Origin: DATFVJ01 sp963851085
GTDB lineage: Bacteria; Actinomycetota; Actinomycetes; Streptosporangiales; Streptosporangiaceae
Assembly (NCBI GenBank): GCA_963851085.1
Contig: CAWKNX010000002.1
Coordinates: forward strand, 1 to 64,000
Direction: 5' to 3'
DNA: 64,000 nucleotides
Shown: positions 41,701 through 48,351 of the stretch, one piece after another
How positions within the stretch are numbered: position 1 is the first letter of the stretch
Layout: each line of letters opens with the position of its first letter
The notes under the pieces: generated by a model
Database searches by the model: none
What the model was told of the DNA's origin: nothing
Seen by the model: the letters and a program-made list of their open reading frames with translations, nothing else
Position numbers and translations under genes: made by a program

Positions 41701-42542
41701 TGGCCTCGCGACTGGGTGTGCAGCGAGAGGACGCCGCCGACCAGTTGCGGGCTCCGGGTGAGCTGCTCCCAGGCGACCTTGCGGGCGGCGGCCCAGGCAA
41801 CGGGATCCGCTGCCAGCAGCAAGTCGTGCAGCTCTTGAGCGGACAGTCGCGGGGCCGCGAGTCTCTCCGCGAGCTGCGGGACAGGAGGCATCCCGTCACG
41901 TATCGCCGCCAGCAGTTCCTCGGAGCCGATCGCACAGGATCCGGGATCTCCGGTATCCGGGTCCTTCGTCTGGCCGACTGGATCGGGCAGGCCCGCGAGC
42001 GTCGCGACGAGGGACAGGGCGGCGAGCTGGCGGGCCGTCTTCTTACTCGCGCCTCGTCCCTGCTGTCCGGTTACGGGCTGCCCATCGACCGTCAGGGCGG
42101 CCCGGGCGGTGAAGCCAGCCCCGTCAGCGGTTTCCTCGAACGCGACCGGGGAACCGAGCCGCTGCGATTCGAGGTGAACGACGGTGACCGCCATATCGGG
42201 CCGCTCAGTCAACGCAACGAGAGCAGCTTGCCGGACAGAAGCCCATTCGTCGTTCTGTCCAGAGGTGAGAATGACCTGGTGCAGTTCCCGGGCCTGCAAC
42301 ACACCGCCCGCGAGGCGGCGCTCGGTCTCCGGCACGGCGGCCGCGGGGACGGACTCGGCCCGGCATGCGGTCTTGAGAGCGGCGAAGAAGTCGTCCGGGG
42401 TGAGGGCCGTCCAGTCCGTGATGTCCGCCGCAGGCTTCGCCTGGTTCCCTGGCGGCCGCGCCGGAAGGGGAGCATGGTGCCGCCGGTCCCTCAGGCGGAC
42501 CACGAGATCCGCGGGACTGGGAGCATGCGGTGATACGGGCAC
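38700..42542 (-). CDS. SNF2 helicase with N-terminal dsRNA-binding-like domains
   Basis: 1280 aa from the GTG at 42542. Three dsRBD-like segments lie in the N-terminal third. At ~118-185 it reads VTVVHLESQRLGSPVAFEE with GASKKTARQLAALSLVATL, the classic KKxAK ending. At ~255-335 it reads LHTQSRGQASVRYVTISDG to TTKAAQAAAALALLADL. At ~350-420 it reads IELNERAQVGAITDLGFTV to GQGRTKSQARAAAAEALLAE. A SNF2-associated domain follows at ~700-800 (LIRMRGQWVVIDPAS). The motor at ~830-1260 shows DDMGLGKT (Walker A), VADEAQNIKN (motif II), TGTPVENGL, LRRRKTDPAI and QATDRAHRIGR (motif VI), all intact. SNF2 enzymes translocate on dsDNA; pairing with dsRNA-binding domains is unusual. It sits in accessory DNA. 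Confidence 0.85.
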   Translation of the reverse strand: MPVSPHAPSPADLVVRLRDRRHHAPLPARPPGNQAKPAADITDWTALTPDDFFAALKTACRAESVPAAAVPETERRLAGGVLQARELHQVILTSGQNDEWASVRQAALVALTERPDMAVTVVHLESQRLGSPVAFEETADGAGFTARAALTVDGQPVTGQQGRGASKKTARQLAALSLVATLAGLPDPVGQTKDPDTGDPGSCAIGSEELLAAIRDGMPPVPQLAERLAAPRLSAQELHDLLLAADPVAWAAARKVAWEQLTRSPQLVGGVLSLHTQSRGQASVRYVTISDGVVVAVLPHHNWIQEGTHVGAPGRAATTKAAQAAAALALLADLTPPLADEDQVTAPGRNPLIELNERAQVGAITDLGFTVTAAGPPHDPVFTCSAACRHADGEISGTGQGRTKSQARAAAAEALLAELAGPAEPAPPSHVQAVSRYATSPAGVADHLIQAGCAIGYAEGQFHLGLPDGWPLPEELPDLPVPAAHLLPVLARVRSQDAHPSVRAWAHLATAVLAAVARRDVYPAVDAAGCDRWALVLPDGILAGEDGEDGTLDEAGAREFTDVVAEHLLRTPGAALIAGPAPYTGRPAQLPGDVAEWADRCAGLADRRPGRPLVIRLRIQDEGITGELLPRDLGYPELRMVRRARRVWPPLDDLSGGPVRLAGSAVAPLAGDAGRELSRLGVRIEWPENVARGLVARAFLVPRAAGAVSAQSTVAVRWGLWLDDAALTEQESAAVAQAEGLIRMRGQWVVIDPASRDRARDPGLPAITGSQAISAALTGGIQIGADTFDCAATGRLAGLLGRSREPDPGEPDELVTISGLRASLRDYQRRAVAWLAGITGLGFGAVLADDMGLGKTLTIIAFHLHRSAGPTIVVCPASLLTNWEREIARFAPGVPVRRHHGAARDLNGLPAGGIVLTSYGTLLRDVDEFRGISFDLVVADEAQNIKNPRSMQSAALHQLDAGLRIAVTGTPVENGLTDLWAVLDWTNPGLFGTAKAFRAAPDLNRLVGPFLLRRRKTDPAIAAELPEKIVSDYLVELTPEQRALYTAITRDTFGNIRASSGIQRRGLILRMLQALRQVCNSPAHYLRERPDGWDADAEAARSGKLACLDDLLAAITERREAVLIFTGYVSMAHLLAGHLRARGTSADIVHGGIPAARRQEIVDRFQSGEGECLILSVRAAGVGFNLTRADHVIHFDRHWNPAVEDQATDRAHRIGRRETVHVHHLIAENTVEDHIGELLRHKRAIADRLLTGDEMSLTELTDEELGQLVRLGAGGRRDHP

Positions 42543-42650
42543 CAGACGATTATGCCGACCCTGGAAAGCTTCGGCGGCCCGGTGGCCGGCACCTGCCGCG
42601 CAAGCCGTCCCGGGGAGTGGCCGGACAGCCCTCGGCCGACATGCGTGTTG

Positions 42651-42826
42651 TCAGCGACCGCGGCGTTTACCCGGGCGGGGACGCCGCCGGGGCGCATTCC
42701 GGACGGTGCGCGGCCGGGACGGCGCGCTGAGGATCGGCTCGGCGACGAGGGCCCGGAAGTCCTCGAGCGTCTCGCGCGCCGGGTAGCCGGAATCACGCAC
42801 GGCGCGGACCACATCCTCCCGCTGGG
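42651..42826 (-). pseudogene. C-terminal fragment duplicated from the 670-aa gene
   Basis: QREDVVRAVRDSGYPARETL, then EDFRALVAEPILSAPSRP and a basic tail, matches the end of the protein encoded at 31880-33892 with about 85% DNA identity and the same orientation. It starts exactly where the tRNA-Asn 3' end stops (42826/42827), with no start codon. A recombination scar or leftover of a paralogue next to the tRNA. Confidence 0.75.
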
Positions 42827-42899
42827 CTCCCGCGATAGGACTCGAACCTATAACCTGCCGGTTAACAGCCGGACGCTCTGCCAATTGAGCTACGCGGGA
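42827..42899 (-). tRNA. tRNA-Asn (GUU)
   Basis: 73 bases on the minus strand. Acceptor arms TCCCGCG / CGCGGGA pair perfectly, D-arm GCTC..GAGC, anticodon loop CTGTTAACC with GTT, T-loop GGTTCGAGTCC, discriminator G. CCA is not encoded. The tRNA reads away from the YtxH-like gene, toward the SNF2 region, so its 3' end faces the accessory DNA. Confidence 0.95.
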
Positions 42900-43169
42900 T
42901 GGACGGCACATGATCTCACGGCCGGGCGGCATCGGGCGCGTTCGGCACCCGCTGTACGCCGGCAACCAGGGTAGCGTACCCGGAGGGCGGACCGGCCACG
43001 GCCTGCCACCGGCTTCGCCTGCACGCCCCGCGGCCACGGGGTCTCCACCGTTTGCCCGGCAGCCCGGCCAGGGTTGCCCTGCCGTCACCGGGAATACCAG
43101 CCGCCGTCACGGGCAAAGTCATTGGTGCGCGAGAAAACACGCGACCAATGATCGCGAAAAGAGGTTCTG

Positions 43170-43460
43170 ATGCGATATCGCGTCACGTTCGCCGTCGGCT
43201 TCGCCGCCGGGTTCGTTGTCGGCGCCCGGGCAGGCCGGGAACGTTACGAACAGATCAAGAAGACTGCCCGGCGGGCTGTGGACAACCCGGCCGTGCAACA
43301 GGCGGCCGGCGCGCTGCGGGGCCAGGCGGGCGACCTTGCACAGACGGCGCGGCAGAAGGTCGGCGGCAAGATCCCCGGCCTGCGTGGCACCGCGGAAAGC
43401 AACGGCGAGGCCTACTTCCCTGCCTCCGGGGCGCCGGATCTGCCGCCCGCGCGGCACTAA
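43170..43460 (+). CDS. YtxH-like small membrane-associated protein
   Basis: 96 aa. MRYRVTFAVGFAAGFVVGAR is an N-terminal membrane helix with a GxxxGxxxG-like pattern. The rest is an amphipathic, Ala/Arg-rich helix (YEQIKKTARRAVDNPAVQQA) typical of YtxH/stress-associated proteins. ATG preceded by GAGG. Likely a small cell-envelope or stress protein; no specific role known. Confidence 0.75.
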   Translation: MRYRVTFAVGFAAGFVVGARAGRERYEQIKKTARRAVDNPAVQQAAGALRGQAGDLAQTARQKVGGKIPGLRGTAESNGEAYFPASGAPDLPPARH

Positions 43461-43487
43461 GCCTGCCGCGCGGGGCACGCCCACAGA

Positions 43488-43542
43488 ACCCGTGGATGTG
43501 GCATCGCGGGTCGCAGCGACCCGCGATGCCACATCCACGGGT
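43488..43542. repeat. Perfect 27-bp-arm palindrome
   Basis: Arm 43488-43514 (acccgtggatgtggcatc...) is the exact reverse complement of 43516-43542, with a single base between. It begins 28 bp after the YtxH-like stop. It could terminate transcription from that gene, but the length and perfection exceed an ordinary terminator; a palindromic mobile repeat is possible. Confidence 0.8.
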
Positions 43543-43828
43543 CACCCAATCGGTAGCCGGGCAGCCGACGTGTCCGCGGCTGCGCGGAGGGCGCGGCGCC
43601 CCGGAAGGTTACCGCGATCGTGGGCTCAGGTTCGCCGGCTTTCCCGGCCACGCACTGACGAGATCTCTCCCTGGGAAACTGGCGCGACGGCAGGCAACGG
43701 AAAGGCGCCGTCCCGATGCCACACTTCGTCGCGCCCGGGAAAGCCCCACAGCCGTTATTGGCCGTATTGGCTCCACAACACGATAGTCCTGGCGAGACGC
43801 ACCAGGTAACGCCCACGACGGTCGTCAG

Positions 43829-43846
43829 TCGAGGTACTCCCTGATT
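43829..43846 (-). other. Left direct repeat of the sigA 3' end (att-like)
   Basis: AGTCGAGGTACTCCCTGA matches the sigA 3' end at 47174-47191 in 17 of 18 bases and the same orientation. Read on the minus strand it encodes REYLD-stop, i.e. the authentic end of the sigma factor followed by a TGA, detached from the gene. Confidence 0.7.
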
Positions 43847-43928
43847 AGAGACGACTACTCTTATGTGCGTGACCAGGTAAAACGTGGTCGCAGCCGTCCT
43901 CTGTACGTCTGGTTACCTTGACTAGCGG

Positions 43929-44162
43929 CTACCGCTTGACGACGAAAGTCCCCCGCTGCGGAACGGTGTCGACCAGGCCACGTTCGCGCAGCACGGCGAC
44001 GGCCCGGCGCACGGTCCCGCGGCCGACCCCGAACTCTTGCTGCAACGCCTTCTCCGACGGGAGCATGCGCCCGACGGGCAGCTCACCGGAACGGATGCGC
44101 TCGGTGAGGATGTCGGCCAGTTGCAGGTAGGCGGGCAGCCTGCCGTCCGGATCGATGCTCAC
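43929..44162 (-). CDS. GntR-type winged-helix regulator, DNA-binding domain only
   Basis: 77 aa from the GTG at 44162. The whole protein is the GntR winged helix: LPAYLQLADILTERIRSGEL, LPSEKALQQEFGVGRGTVRR and AVAVLRERGLVDTVPQRGTF. There is no effector domain. Such short GntR proteins (KorSA-like) regulate transfer or accessory genes of actinomycete integrative elements. It is divergent from the small-gene operon at 44331, with dyad sites between. A paralogue is at 51085-51333. Confidence 0.85.
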   Translation of the reverse strand: MSIDPDGRLPAYLQLADILTERIRSGELPVGRMLPSEKALQQEFGVGRGTVRRAVAVLRERGLVDTVPQRGTFVVKR

Positions 44163-44181
44163 CTGATCAAGCTACGTACCT

Positions 44182-44235
44182 GCACGTTTGTAAGAACATG
44201 CGGGTACGTTCTTGTGAACGTCTCTACGAACGTTC
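44182..44235. promoter_or_regulatory. Clustered dyad sites between the GntR gene and its operon
   Basis: Three related sites: ACGTTTGTAAGAACAT (44184-44199), the perfect ACGTTC-TTGT-GAACGT (44206-44221) and the palindrome GAACGTTC (44228-44235). They share the half-site GTTC/GAAC, suit a dimeric GntR repressor and would cover both divergent promoters. Confidence 0.55.
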
Positions 44236-44263
44236 TAGGTTCGGAATGCACAGAAACGTAAGC

Positions 44264-44322
44264 GGGACCGCACGGCGCGCTACACGCCGCACGGTCCCTA
44301 GGCACGAACCTCGCCTAGGAGG
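44264..44322 (+). promoter_or_regulatory. Structured leader of the small-gene operon
   Basis: GGGACCG (44264-44270) pairs with CGGTCCC (44292-44298), with an inner GGCG/CGCC. Immediately after, CCTAGG (44297-44302) can pair with CCTAGG at 44314-44319, which contains the start of the GGAGG ribosome site (44318-44322). The same two-part layout recurs before the paralogous operon at 51436-51493. Attenuation or control of ribosome access is suggested. Confidence 0.55.
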
Positions 44323-44330
44323 CGCGCACC

Positions 44331-44558
44331 ATGACTGACATTGAACACTGCGGCGATCACGAGCACACCGGCCCCGGGGACGTGATCGCGTTCGCGGCAC
44401 CGGTCACCGACGCGGCGAACCGGGCCCGCGAGGCACTCGGCGAGTTTGAGGAAGCCCGCCGCGACCCGGCGCGGCCACCGGGCTACGGCTACTGGGCGGG
44501 CCGGTTCGAAGCACTTCTGTCCCACCTGCTCGACGCCGTCGAGGACGGCCGGTCATGA
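44331..44558 (+). CDS. Small unknown protein, first gene of the GntR-linked operon
   Basis: 75 aa; ATG eight bases after GGAGG. It begins MTDIEHCGDHEHTGPGDVIA, His/Asp/Cys-rich at the N-terminus, followed by a helix DAANREALGEF-like and a YGYWAGRFEALLSHLLDAVEDG end. It overlaps the next gene by ATGA. No family known; acidic overall. The second module (51 kb) lacks this gene. Confidence 0.65.
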   Translation: MTDIEHCGDHEHTGPGDVIAFAAPVTDAANRAREALGEFEEARRDPARPPGYGYWAGRFEALLSHLLDAVEDGRS

Positions 44559-44830
44559 CCGGCGGCCCGGTCCCGGGGGAAGCGGAACTGACAATGCTGG
44601 CAGCCGCACGCGAGGACCTGCGCCGCCAGCGGGAAGCGGACGACAAGGAAGCCGACGAGCTTGAGGCCGTCCGGGCGCTGCGCAAGGTGTACCCCGGTCA
44701 CGACGTCTGCCGCGAAGTCCGGGGCGGCGCCGTGTATTTCGCCGCCTACGCCCGCACCGGCAGCGCGTGGTTTTGCGCCAAGCCCACGCTCGGCGGCCTG
44801 ATCGTGGCCATGGAACAGACGCCGTCATGA
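44555..44830 (+). CDS. Small unknown protein, second gene of the operon
   Basis: 91 aa. Helical charged front (LTMLAAAREDLRRQREADDK EADELEAV) then a compact end YFAAYARTGSAWFCAKPTLGG. Homologous to the broken ORF at 51501-51783, with KPTLGGL against KPTLEGL and the same RxxxPGxDVxREvxxGVxxYxA pattern. ATGA overlaps on both sides indicate strong translational coupling. Function unknown. Confidence 0.7.
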   Translation: MTGGPVPGEAELTMLAAAREDLRRQREADDKEADELEAVRALRKVYPGHDVCREVRGGAVYFAAYARTGSAWFCAKPTLGGLIVAMEQTPS

Positions 44831-45108
44831 ACGGCTGGGACGGCGGCCCGGCAGGGGAGATGGCCGAGCGCAACCGGGAGATCATCGCGGAACGGCTCGG
44901 CTACCCGGAGGGGACCGTCGAGGCGGAACGCCTGGTCGAGGCCGAATGCCCTGAATACTTCTGCTGGTACTCCAAAGGTGGCATGGCGGGCCAGCCAGGG
45001 CCGCACTACGGCGCCCGCCTGCGGCATGCCCGGTACTGCGACCCGGACTATTACGCGGATTCGCCCGAGGCCCTCATAGCCAAGATCCAGGCCGGGGAGC
45101 GCCCATGA
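44827..45108 (+). CDS. Small unknown protein, third gene of the operon
   Basis: 93 aa. MAERNREIIAERLGYPEGTV, ECPEYFCWYSKGGMAGQPG and HARYCDPDYYADSPEALIAK. Homologous to the broken ORF at 51780-52050 (LIERNRELIAERPGWPAGAI; RTYYGRDADDVVAQIEA). Cys and aromatic residues are clustered in the middle. Unknown function; conserved order with the previous gene in both modules argues that the two proteins work together. Confidence 0.7.
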   Translation: MNGWDGGPAGEMAERNREIIAERLGYPEGTVEAERLVEAECPEYFCWYSKGGMAGQPGPHYGARLRHARYCDPDYYADSPEALIAKIQAGERP

Positions 45109-45145
45109 CCGGGCGAGCGCTGCACCTGGTCCTGTTTTGCCCTTG

Positions 45146-45192
45146 ACACCAGTGTTGGGAATTTCCAACACTGGTGTTGTACGTTTACAACA
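45146..45192. promoter_or_regulatory. Double dyad operator upstream of the TA-like pair
   Basis: Two inverted repeats in tandem: 13-bp arms ACACCAGTGTTGG / CCAACACTGGTGT at 45146-45177 and TGTTGTA / TACAACA at 45175-45192, the latter ending at the ATG. A TTGACA (45143-45148) touches the first dyad. This is typical of tight autorepression. Confidence 0.6.
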
Positions 45193-45431
45193 TGGAGGGA
45201 CATCCCAAGAAGCAGATCCGCGCGGCCCTTGACCAGGCTGATACGGCACGCTTCAAAGTCTCGCCGACGACAGCCCACGGACACAGCTGGGGGTACATCG
45301 ACTGCCTGAACTGCGCAGGGCGGTTCTACGTCTGGTCGACGCCGGCAAGCGCCGACGTTCACGCCAGGCAGATCCGCCGCTTCGTCCAGCGTCACAGTCA
45401 CCCTGAGGAGAGGCAGGACGACCATGGCTAA
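45192..45431 (+). CDS. Small HicA-like protein, first gene of a TA-like pair
   Basis: 79 aa. HPKKQIRAALDQADTARFKV then AHGHSWGYIDCLNCAGRFYV and WSTPASADVHARQIRRFVQRH. The front resembles the HicA dsRBD-like fold (KKxIxxAL ... GHSW in place of GSH), and a CLNC pair is added in the middle. It overlaps the downstream HTH gene by 8 bp. Toxin role is inferred from this order, the operator and the fold resemblance only. Confidence 0.55.
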   Translation: MEGHPKKQIRAALDQADTARFKVSPTTAHGHSWGYIDCLNCAGRFYVWSTPASADVHARQIRRFVQRHSHPEERQDDHG

Positions 45432-45990
45432 CTACGAGTTCACGCTACGGCTGAACCGGCGGATCACCGACGAGGAAGCCGAGGCGCTGTACGAGGCAGG
45501 CTGTGACGACGCGGGCATTGAGACCGGGCCTTACGGCACGCTTATCGGCTTCGACCGCGAGGGGACGTCGCTTGCTGGGGCAATCGCGACGGCTGCCCGG
45601 GACATCGAGAAGGTGCGCGGCCTGCGCGCCGTGGGCGTCGAATGTGACAACATGGTGACGCTGCTCGACATCGCCGCCCGCGCTGGGGTAACCCGCGAAA
45701 CGGCGCGCCTGTGGGCGACCGGTGCACGTGGCCCCGGTGGCTTCCCGGGCCCCATTCTTACCACGAGAGGCGGCGAGCGCGTGTGGGACTGGGAACAGGT
45801 GGCGATATGGGTCCGCGAATACCGGCAGCGCTCCCACCTGCGCCAGCACACATTGGTGTTGACTGAGGGATCGGCAGAGGTACGCGTGCTGTCGGCCGCA
45901 AACCATGTGCTAGCCGCGCGTGATGCGCTGATGTCCGAGCCGGACGACTCGGTTCGCGAGGAATTCGAGCGGTTGCTCGAGGACGCATAA
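45424..45990 (+). CDS. DNA-binding partner of the HicA-like protein
   Basis: 188 aa. The N-terminal ~75 residues (YEFTLRLNRRITDEEAEALY EAGCDDAGIE, then LAGAIATAARDIEKVRGLRA) form a HicB-like partner fold. After this comes a helix-turn-helix, MVTLLDIAARAGVTRETARL WATGARGPGGFPGP, of the MerR/excisionase type. The end is helical (REEFERLLEDA). Expected role: bind the 45146-45192 operator and neutralise the upstream protein. Same-strand neighbours continue the accessory element. Confidence 0.65.
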   Translation: MANYEFTLRLNRRITDEEAEALYEAGCDDAGIETGPYGTLIGFDREGTSLAGAIATAARDIEKVRGLRAVGVECDNMVTLLDIAARAGVTRETARLWATGARGPGGFPGPILTTRGGERVWDWEQVAIWVREYRQRSHLRQHTLVLTEGSAEVRVLSAANHVLAARDALMSEPDDSVREEFERLLEDA

Positions 45991-46101
45991 AAGCGCCGAT
46001 GCGTTGGCGGCCACCCGGCCCTGCGTGACCGGGACCGCATGCACAGGGGCACAGGGATTCGCGGCGGGCTTTCATCACCCGGGGCGCGAGCAGCCGCGCG
46101 G

Positions 46102-46434
46102 TCACTGCTTACCCCGGCGGGGTGCGCGGCGGCTGCCGTGTGGGCGCAGCCGCCCGTCGGCCATCGGCATGACGTCCTGCCCGCAGGCTGGGCAGGCCCG
46201 TGGCCGGGCTGGTGTGGCGGGCTTGCCCGTCGCTGAGTGCTCCGGGGGCGACGAGCTGGCGGGCGCGTCCGGCTTCCCCGGCCGCGGGTTGACGGTTCGC
46301 TTGCCCCGCCGATGGCAGGAGCACTCACGCCACGGCGCGGCGCGGCGCGGCGCGGCGCACAAGCGGTAGTCCCCACCACGGCAAGCGCGGGTGCAGACGA
46401 TCACCTTCACCTGGCGCGGCGAGACCGGCGTCAC
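46102..46434 (-). CDS. Cys-rich small protein, possible zinc-ribbon
   Basis: 110 aa from the GTG at 46434. VKVIVCTRACRGGDYRLCAA and WRECSCHRRGK, then a C-terminal RPRACPACGQDVMPMADGRL. The last CPAC with the earlier Cys residues could hold zinc. Four bases separate it from the end of the next gene's corrected frame. Compositionally biased, so only moderately supported. Confidence 0.4.
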   Translation of the reverse strand: MTPVSPRQVKVIVCTRACRGGDYRLCAAPRRAAPWRECSCHRRGKRTVNPRPGKPDAPASSSPPEHSATGKPATPARPRACPACGQDVMPMADGRLRPHGSRRAPRRGKQ

Positions 46435-46437
46435 GGG

Positions 46438-46945
46438 TCACCGCCTGCGAGCGGCGCGTTTGATGCCGAGCCCGTAGCGCGGCCTCATGCCGCGCCCCCC
46501 GTTTCCGGTGTTCCGTGTGAATGGTTCGTTTACGGCTGAACCGCCGCCCAACGGCCTGGCGGGTGATGCCGAGCGCATCGGCGATGTCGGGATCTGAGTA
46601 GCCACGGGCACGGCATCCCTCGACCGCCACGTCGAGCGCCTTGCGGGCATGCACTACCGCCCCGGCGAGCCACCCGAGAGCGTCAAGGTCATCGGATGCG
46701 CGCACGCCTATCCGGTCAATCTGGCGGGTGAGACCGGCCGCGTAGTCCCCGTTCTCGATCTTCCGTTCGGCTTTCTGCCCCTTGCGGCGGCATTCGTCGG
46801 AGCAGAACCGGCGCCCGCGGGCAGGCAGTGGCCCGGCGCACCGGTCACCCGTCCTAGCCCCGCGGCGCGGTACGTGGCTGTAGCTTCGGCGGCGAATCCG
46901 GGGCTTGGGTGAGAGCCCGTCCTGGGGTGGGGCGGGCTCTTCCAT
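46438..46945 (-). pseudogene. HTH protein with N-terminal Cys cluster, probable frameshift
   Basis: The frame DRCAGPLPARGRRFCSDECR RKGQKAER, WLAGAVVHARKALDVAVEGC and GYSDPDIADALGITRQAVGRRFSR shows a short C-x(n)-C-x3-C zinc-like cluster followed by a good helix-turn-helix. After RRFSRK (near 46520) the frame runs on as a shadow of the next gene. The alternative frame NEPFTRNTGNGGRGMRPRYG, ending at 46438, looks like the true tail. One indel suspected. Confidence 0.5.
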
Positions 46946-47172
46946 GTTCAGCCCGCATCGCGGGCCGCCTGCCGGGCACGCGCCGCATCCGCAGCATGTC
47001 GGCGGCCAGGCCGGATTCGATCATCCGGCTCCGCTGCGGCTCGGGTACGTCGTCGCCGGGGTCGAATCTTGCGCGCAGCGCGTCACGGGCGGGCTGGGTC
47101 GCGGCCTGCCGGTCGCGGACTCTGGACCATCGTTCGAGGCGGCCAGGTCAGCGGATATTAACGGGGTTTCCG

Positions 47173-48351
47173 CTAGTCGAGATACTCCCTGAGCATCTGC
47201 GCGCGGCTCGGGTGACGCAGCTTGGCCAGCGTCTTCGACTCGATCTGCCTGATCCGCTCCCGCGTCACGCCGAACTCCTTGCCGACCTCCTCGAGCGTCC
47301 TCGGGTGCCCGTCAGCCAGGCCGAACCGCAGCTGGATGATCTTCTGCTCCCGGTCGGAGAGATTGTCCAGGATGTCCTCAAGCTGATCCTGCAGCATGAT
47401 GAACGCCGCCGCCTCGATCGGCACCACGGCGTCCGCATCCTCGATGAAATCCCCGAGATCGGAGTCTTCCTCCCCGATGGGCGACTGCAAGGAGACCGGT
47501 TCCTGCGCGATCCGCTGGATCTCTACTACCCGGTCCACCGGCAGGCCCATCTCGAGTGCGATCTCCTCGGGCGCAGGCTCGCGGCCCAGGTCCTGATGAA
47601 GCTGACGCTGGACTCGGGCGAGTTTGTTGATCGTCTCCACCATGTGCACCGGGATCCGGATCGTCCGCGCCTGATCCGCGATGGCCCTGGTGATTGCCTG
47701 CCTGATCCACCACGTCGCGTAGGTCGAGAACTTGTACCCCTTGGTGTAGTCGAACTTCTCCACCGCGCGGATCAGGCCCAGATTGCCCTCCTGGATCAGA
47801 TCCAGGAACAGCATCCCGCGCCCGATGTAGCGCTTGGCAATCGACACCACCAACCGGAGATTCGCCTCGGTGAGCCGCTGTTTAGCACGTAGCCCGTCCC
47901 GGACCAGCATCTCGAGGTCACAGCGCTGGACGCCGAAGAGCGGGAAGCCGCCGTGCAGCTTCTCCTCGGCGAACAGGCCCGCCTCGATCGTCTTGGCGAG
48001 TTCGACTTCATCTTCTGCCGTTAGCAGTGGCACACGGCCGATCTCGCGGAGGTAGATACGGACCAGATCGCTGGTGGGTGCCCGCCTGCCGGCCTCCTCC
48101 TCGCCAGCCCGCCGCAGATCCTCGACATCGTCGTGCTGAACGTCGAGAATCTCCACCCCCTCATCCGCGAGCAGACGTACGACGCCATCGATGGCGTCGG
48201 CAGGAAGGTCGGAACGGTCGAGAACGGCGGCCACGTCCCCCATCGTGACGACACCGCGCTCCCTGCCTTGCGCGACGAGGTCCGCCACCTGCTCTGCCGG
48301 CGGCGACCCACTGGGCAACACCGAAGGGCCCACGCAGACAGTCTGCGTCAT
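47173..48351 (-). CDS. sigA: Primary-type RNA polymerase sigma factor (sigma-70, SigA/HrdB-like)
   Basis: 392 aa from the ATG at 48351 (MTQTVCVGPSVLPSG). Short N-terminal segment, then region 1.2 SDLVRIYLREIGRVPLLTAE. Regions 2.1-2.4 follow: AKQRLTEANLRLVVSIAKRY, FLDLIQEGNLGLIRAVEKFD and YKFSTYATWWIRQAITRAIA. Regions 3.0-3.2 (LHQDLGREPAPEEIALEMGL) and 4.1-4.2 (EQKIIQLRFGLADGHPRTLE and FGVTRERIRQIESKTLAKLR) complete it, ending REYLD. The extended Ala/Lys-rich N-terminus of Streptomyces HrdB is missing. The position near dnaG and dgt is typical of the main vegetative sigma factor. Its last 18 bp are part of a direct repeat with 43829-43846. Confidence 0.93.
   Translation of the reverse strand: MTQTVCVGPSVLPSGSPPAEQVADLVAQGRERGVVTMGDVAAVLDRSDLPADAIDGVVRLLADEGVEILDVQHDDVEDLRRAGEEEAGRRAPTSDLVRIYLREIGRVPLLTAEDEVELAKTIEAGLFAEEKLHGGFPLFGVQRCDLEMLVRDGLRAKQRLTEANLRLVVSIAKRYIGRGMLFLDLIQEGNLGLIRAVEKFDYTKGYKFSTYATWWIRQAITRAIADQARTIRIPVHMVETINKLARVQRQLHQDLGREPAPEEIALEMGLPVDRVVEIQRIAQEPVSLQSPIGEEDSDLGDFIEDADAVVPIEAAAFIMLQDQLEDILDNLSDREQKIIQLRFGLADGHPRTLEEVGKEFGVTRERIRQIESKTLAKLRHPSRAQMLREYLD
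47174..47191 (-). other. Right direct repeat inside the sigA 3' end (att-like)
   Basis: AGTCGAGATACTCCCTGA, the complement of the final REYLD codons and the first bases of the stop. Differs from the left copy (43829-43846) by one synonymous base. Together they bound the 3.35-kb GntR/TA segment. Confidence 0.7.

Larger units (their letters stand above)
43461..43928. other. Intergenic region with a 55-bp palindrome and an att-like repeat
   Basis: 468 bases without a gene. It contains the perfect hairpin at 43488-43542, a gttaccgcgatcgtgg stretch near 43608 resembling the arm of the hairpin at 10369, and the sigA-3'-end repeat at 43829-43846. AT content rises from 43850 to 43920, probably the upstream boundary of the inserted element. 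Confidence 0.5.
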
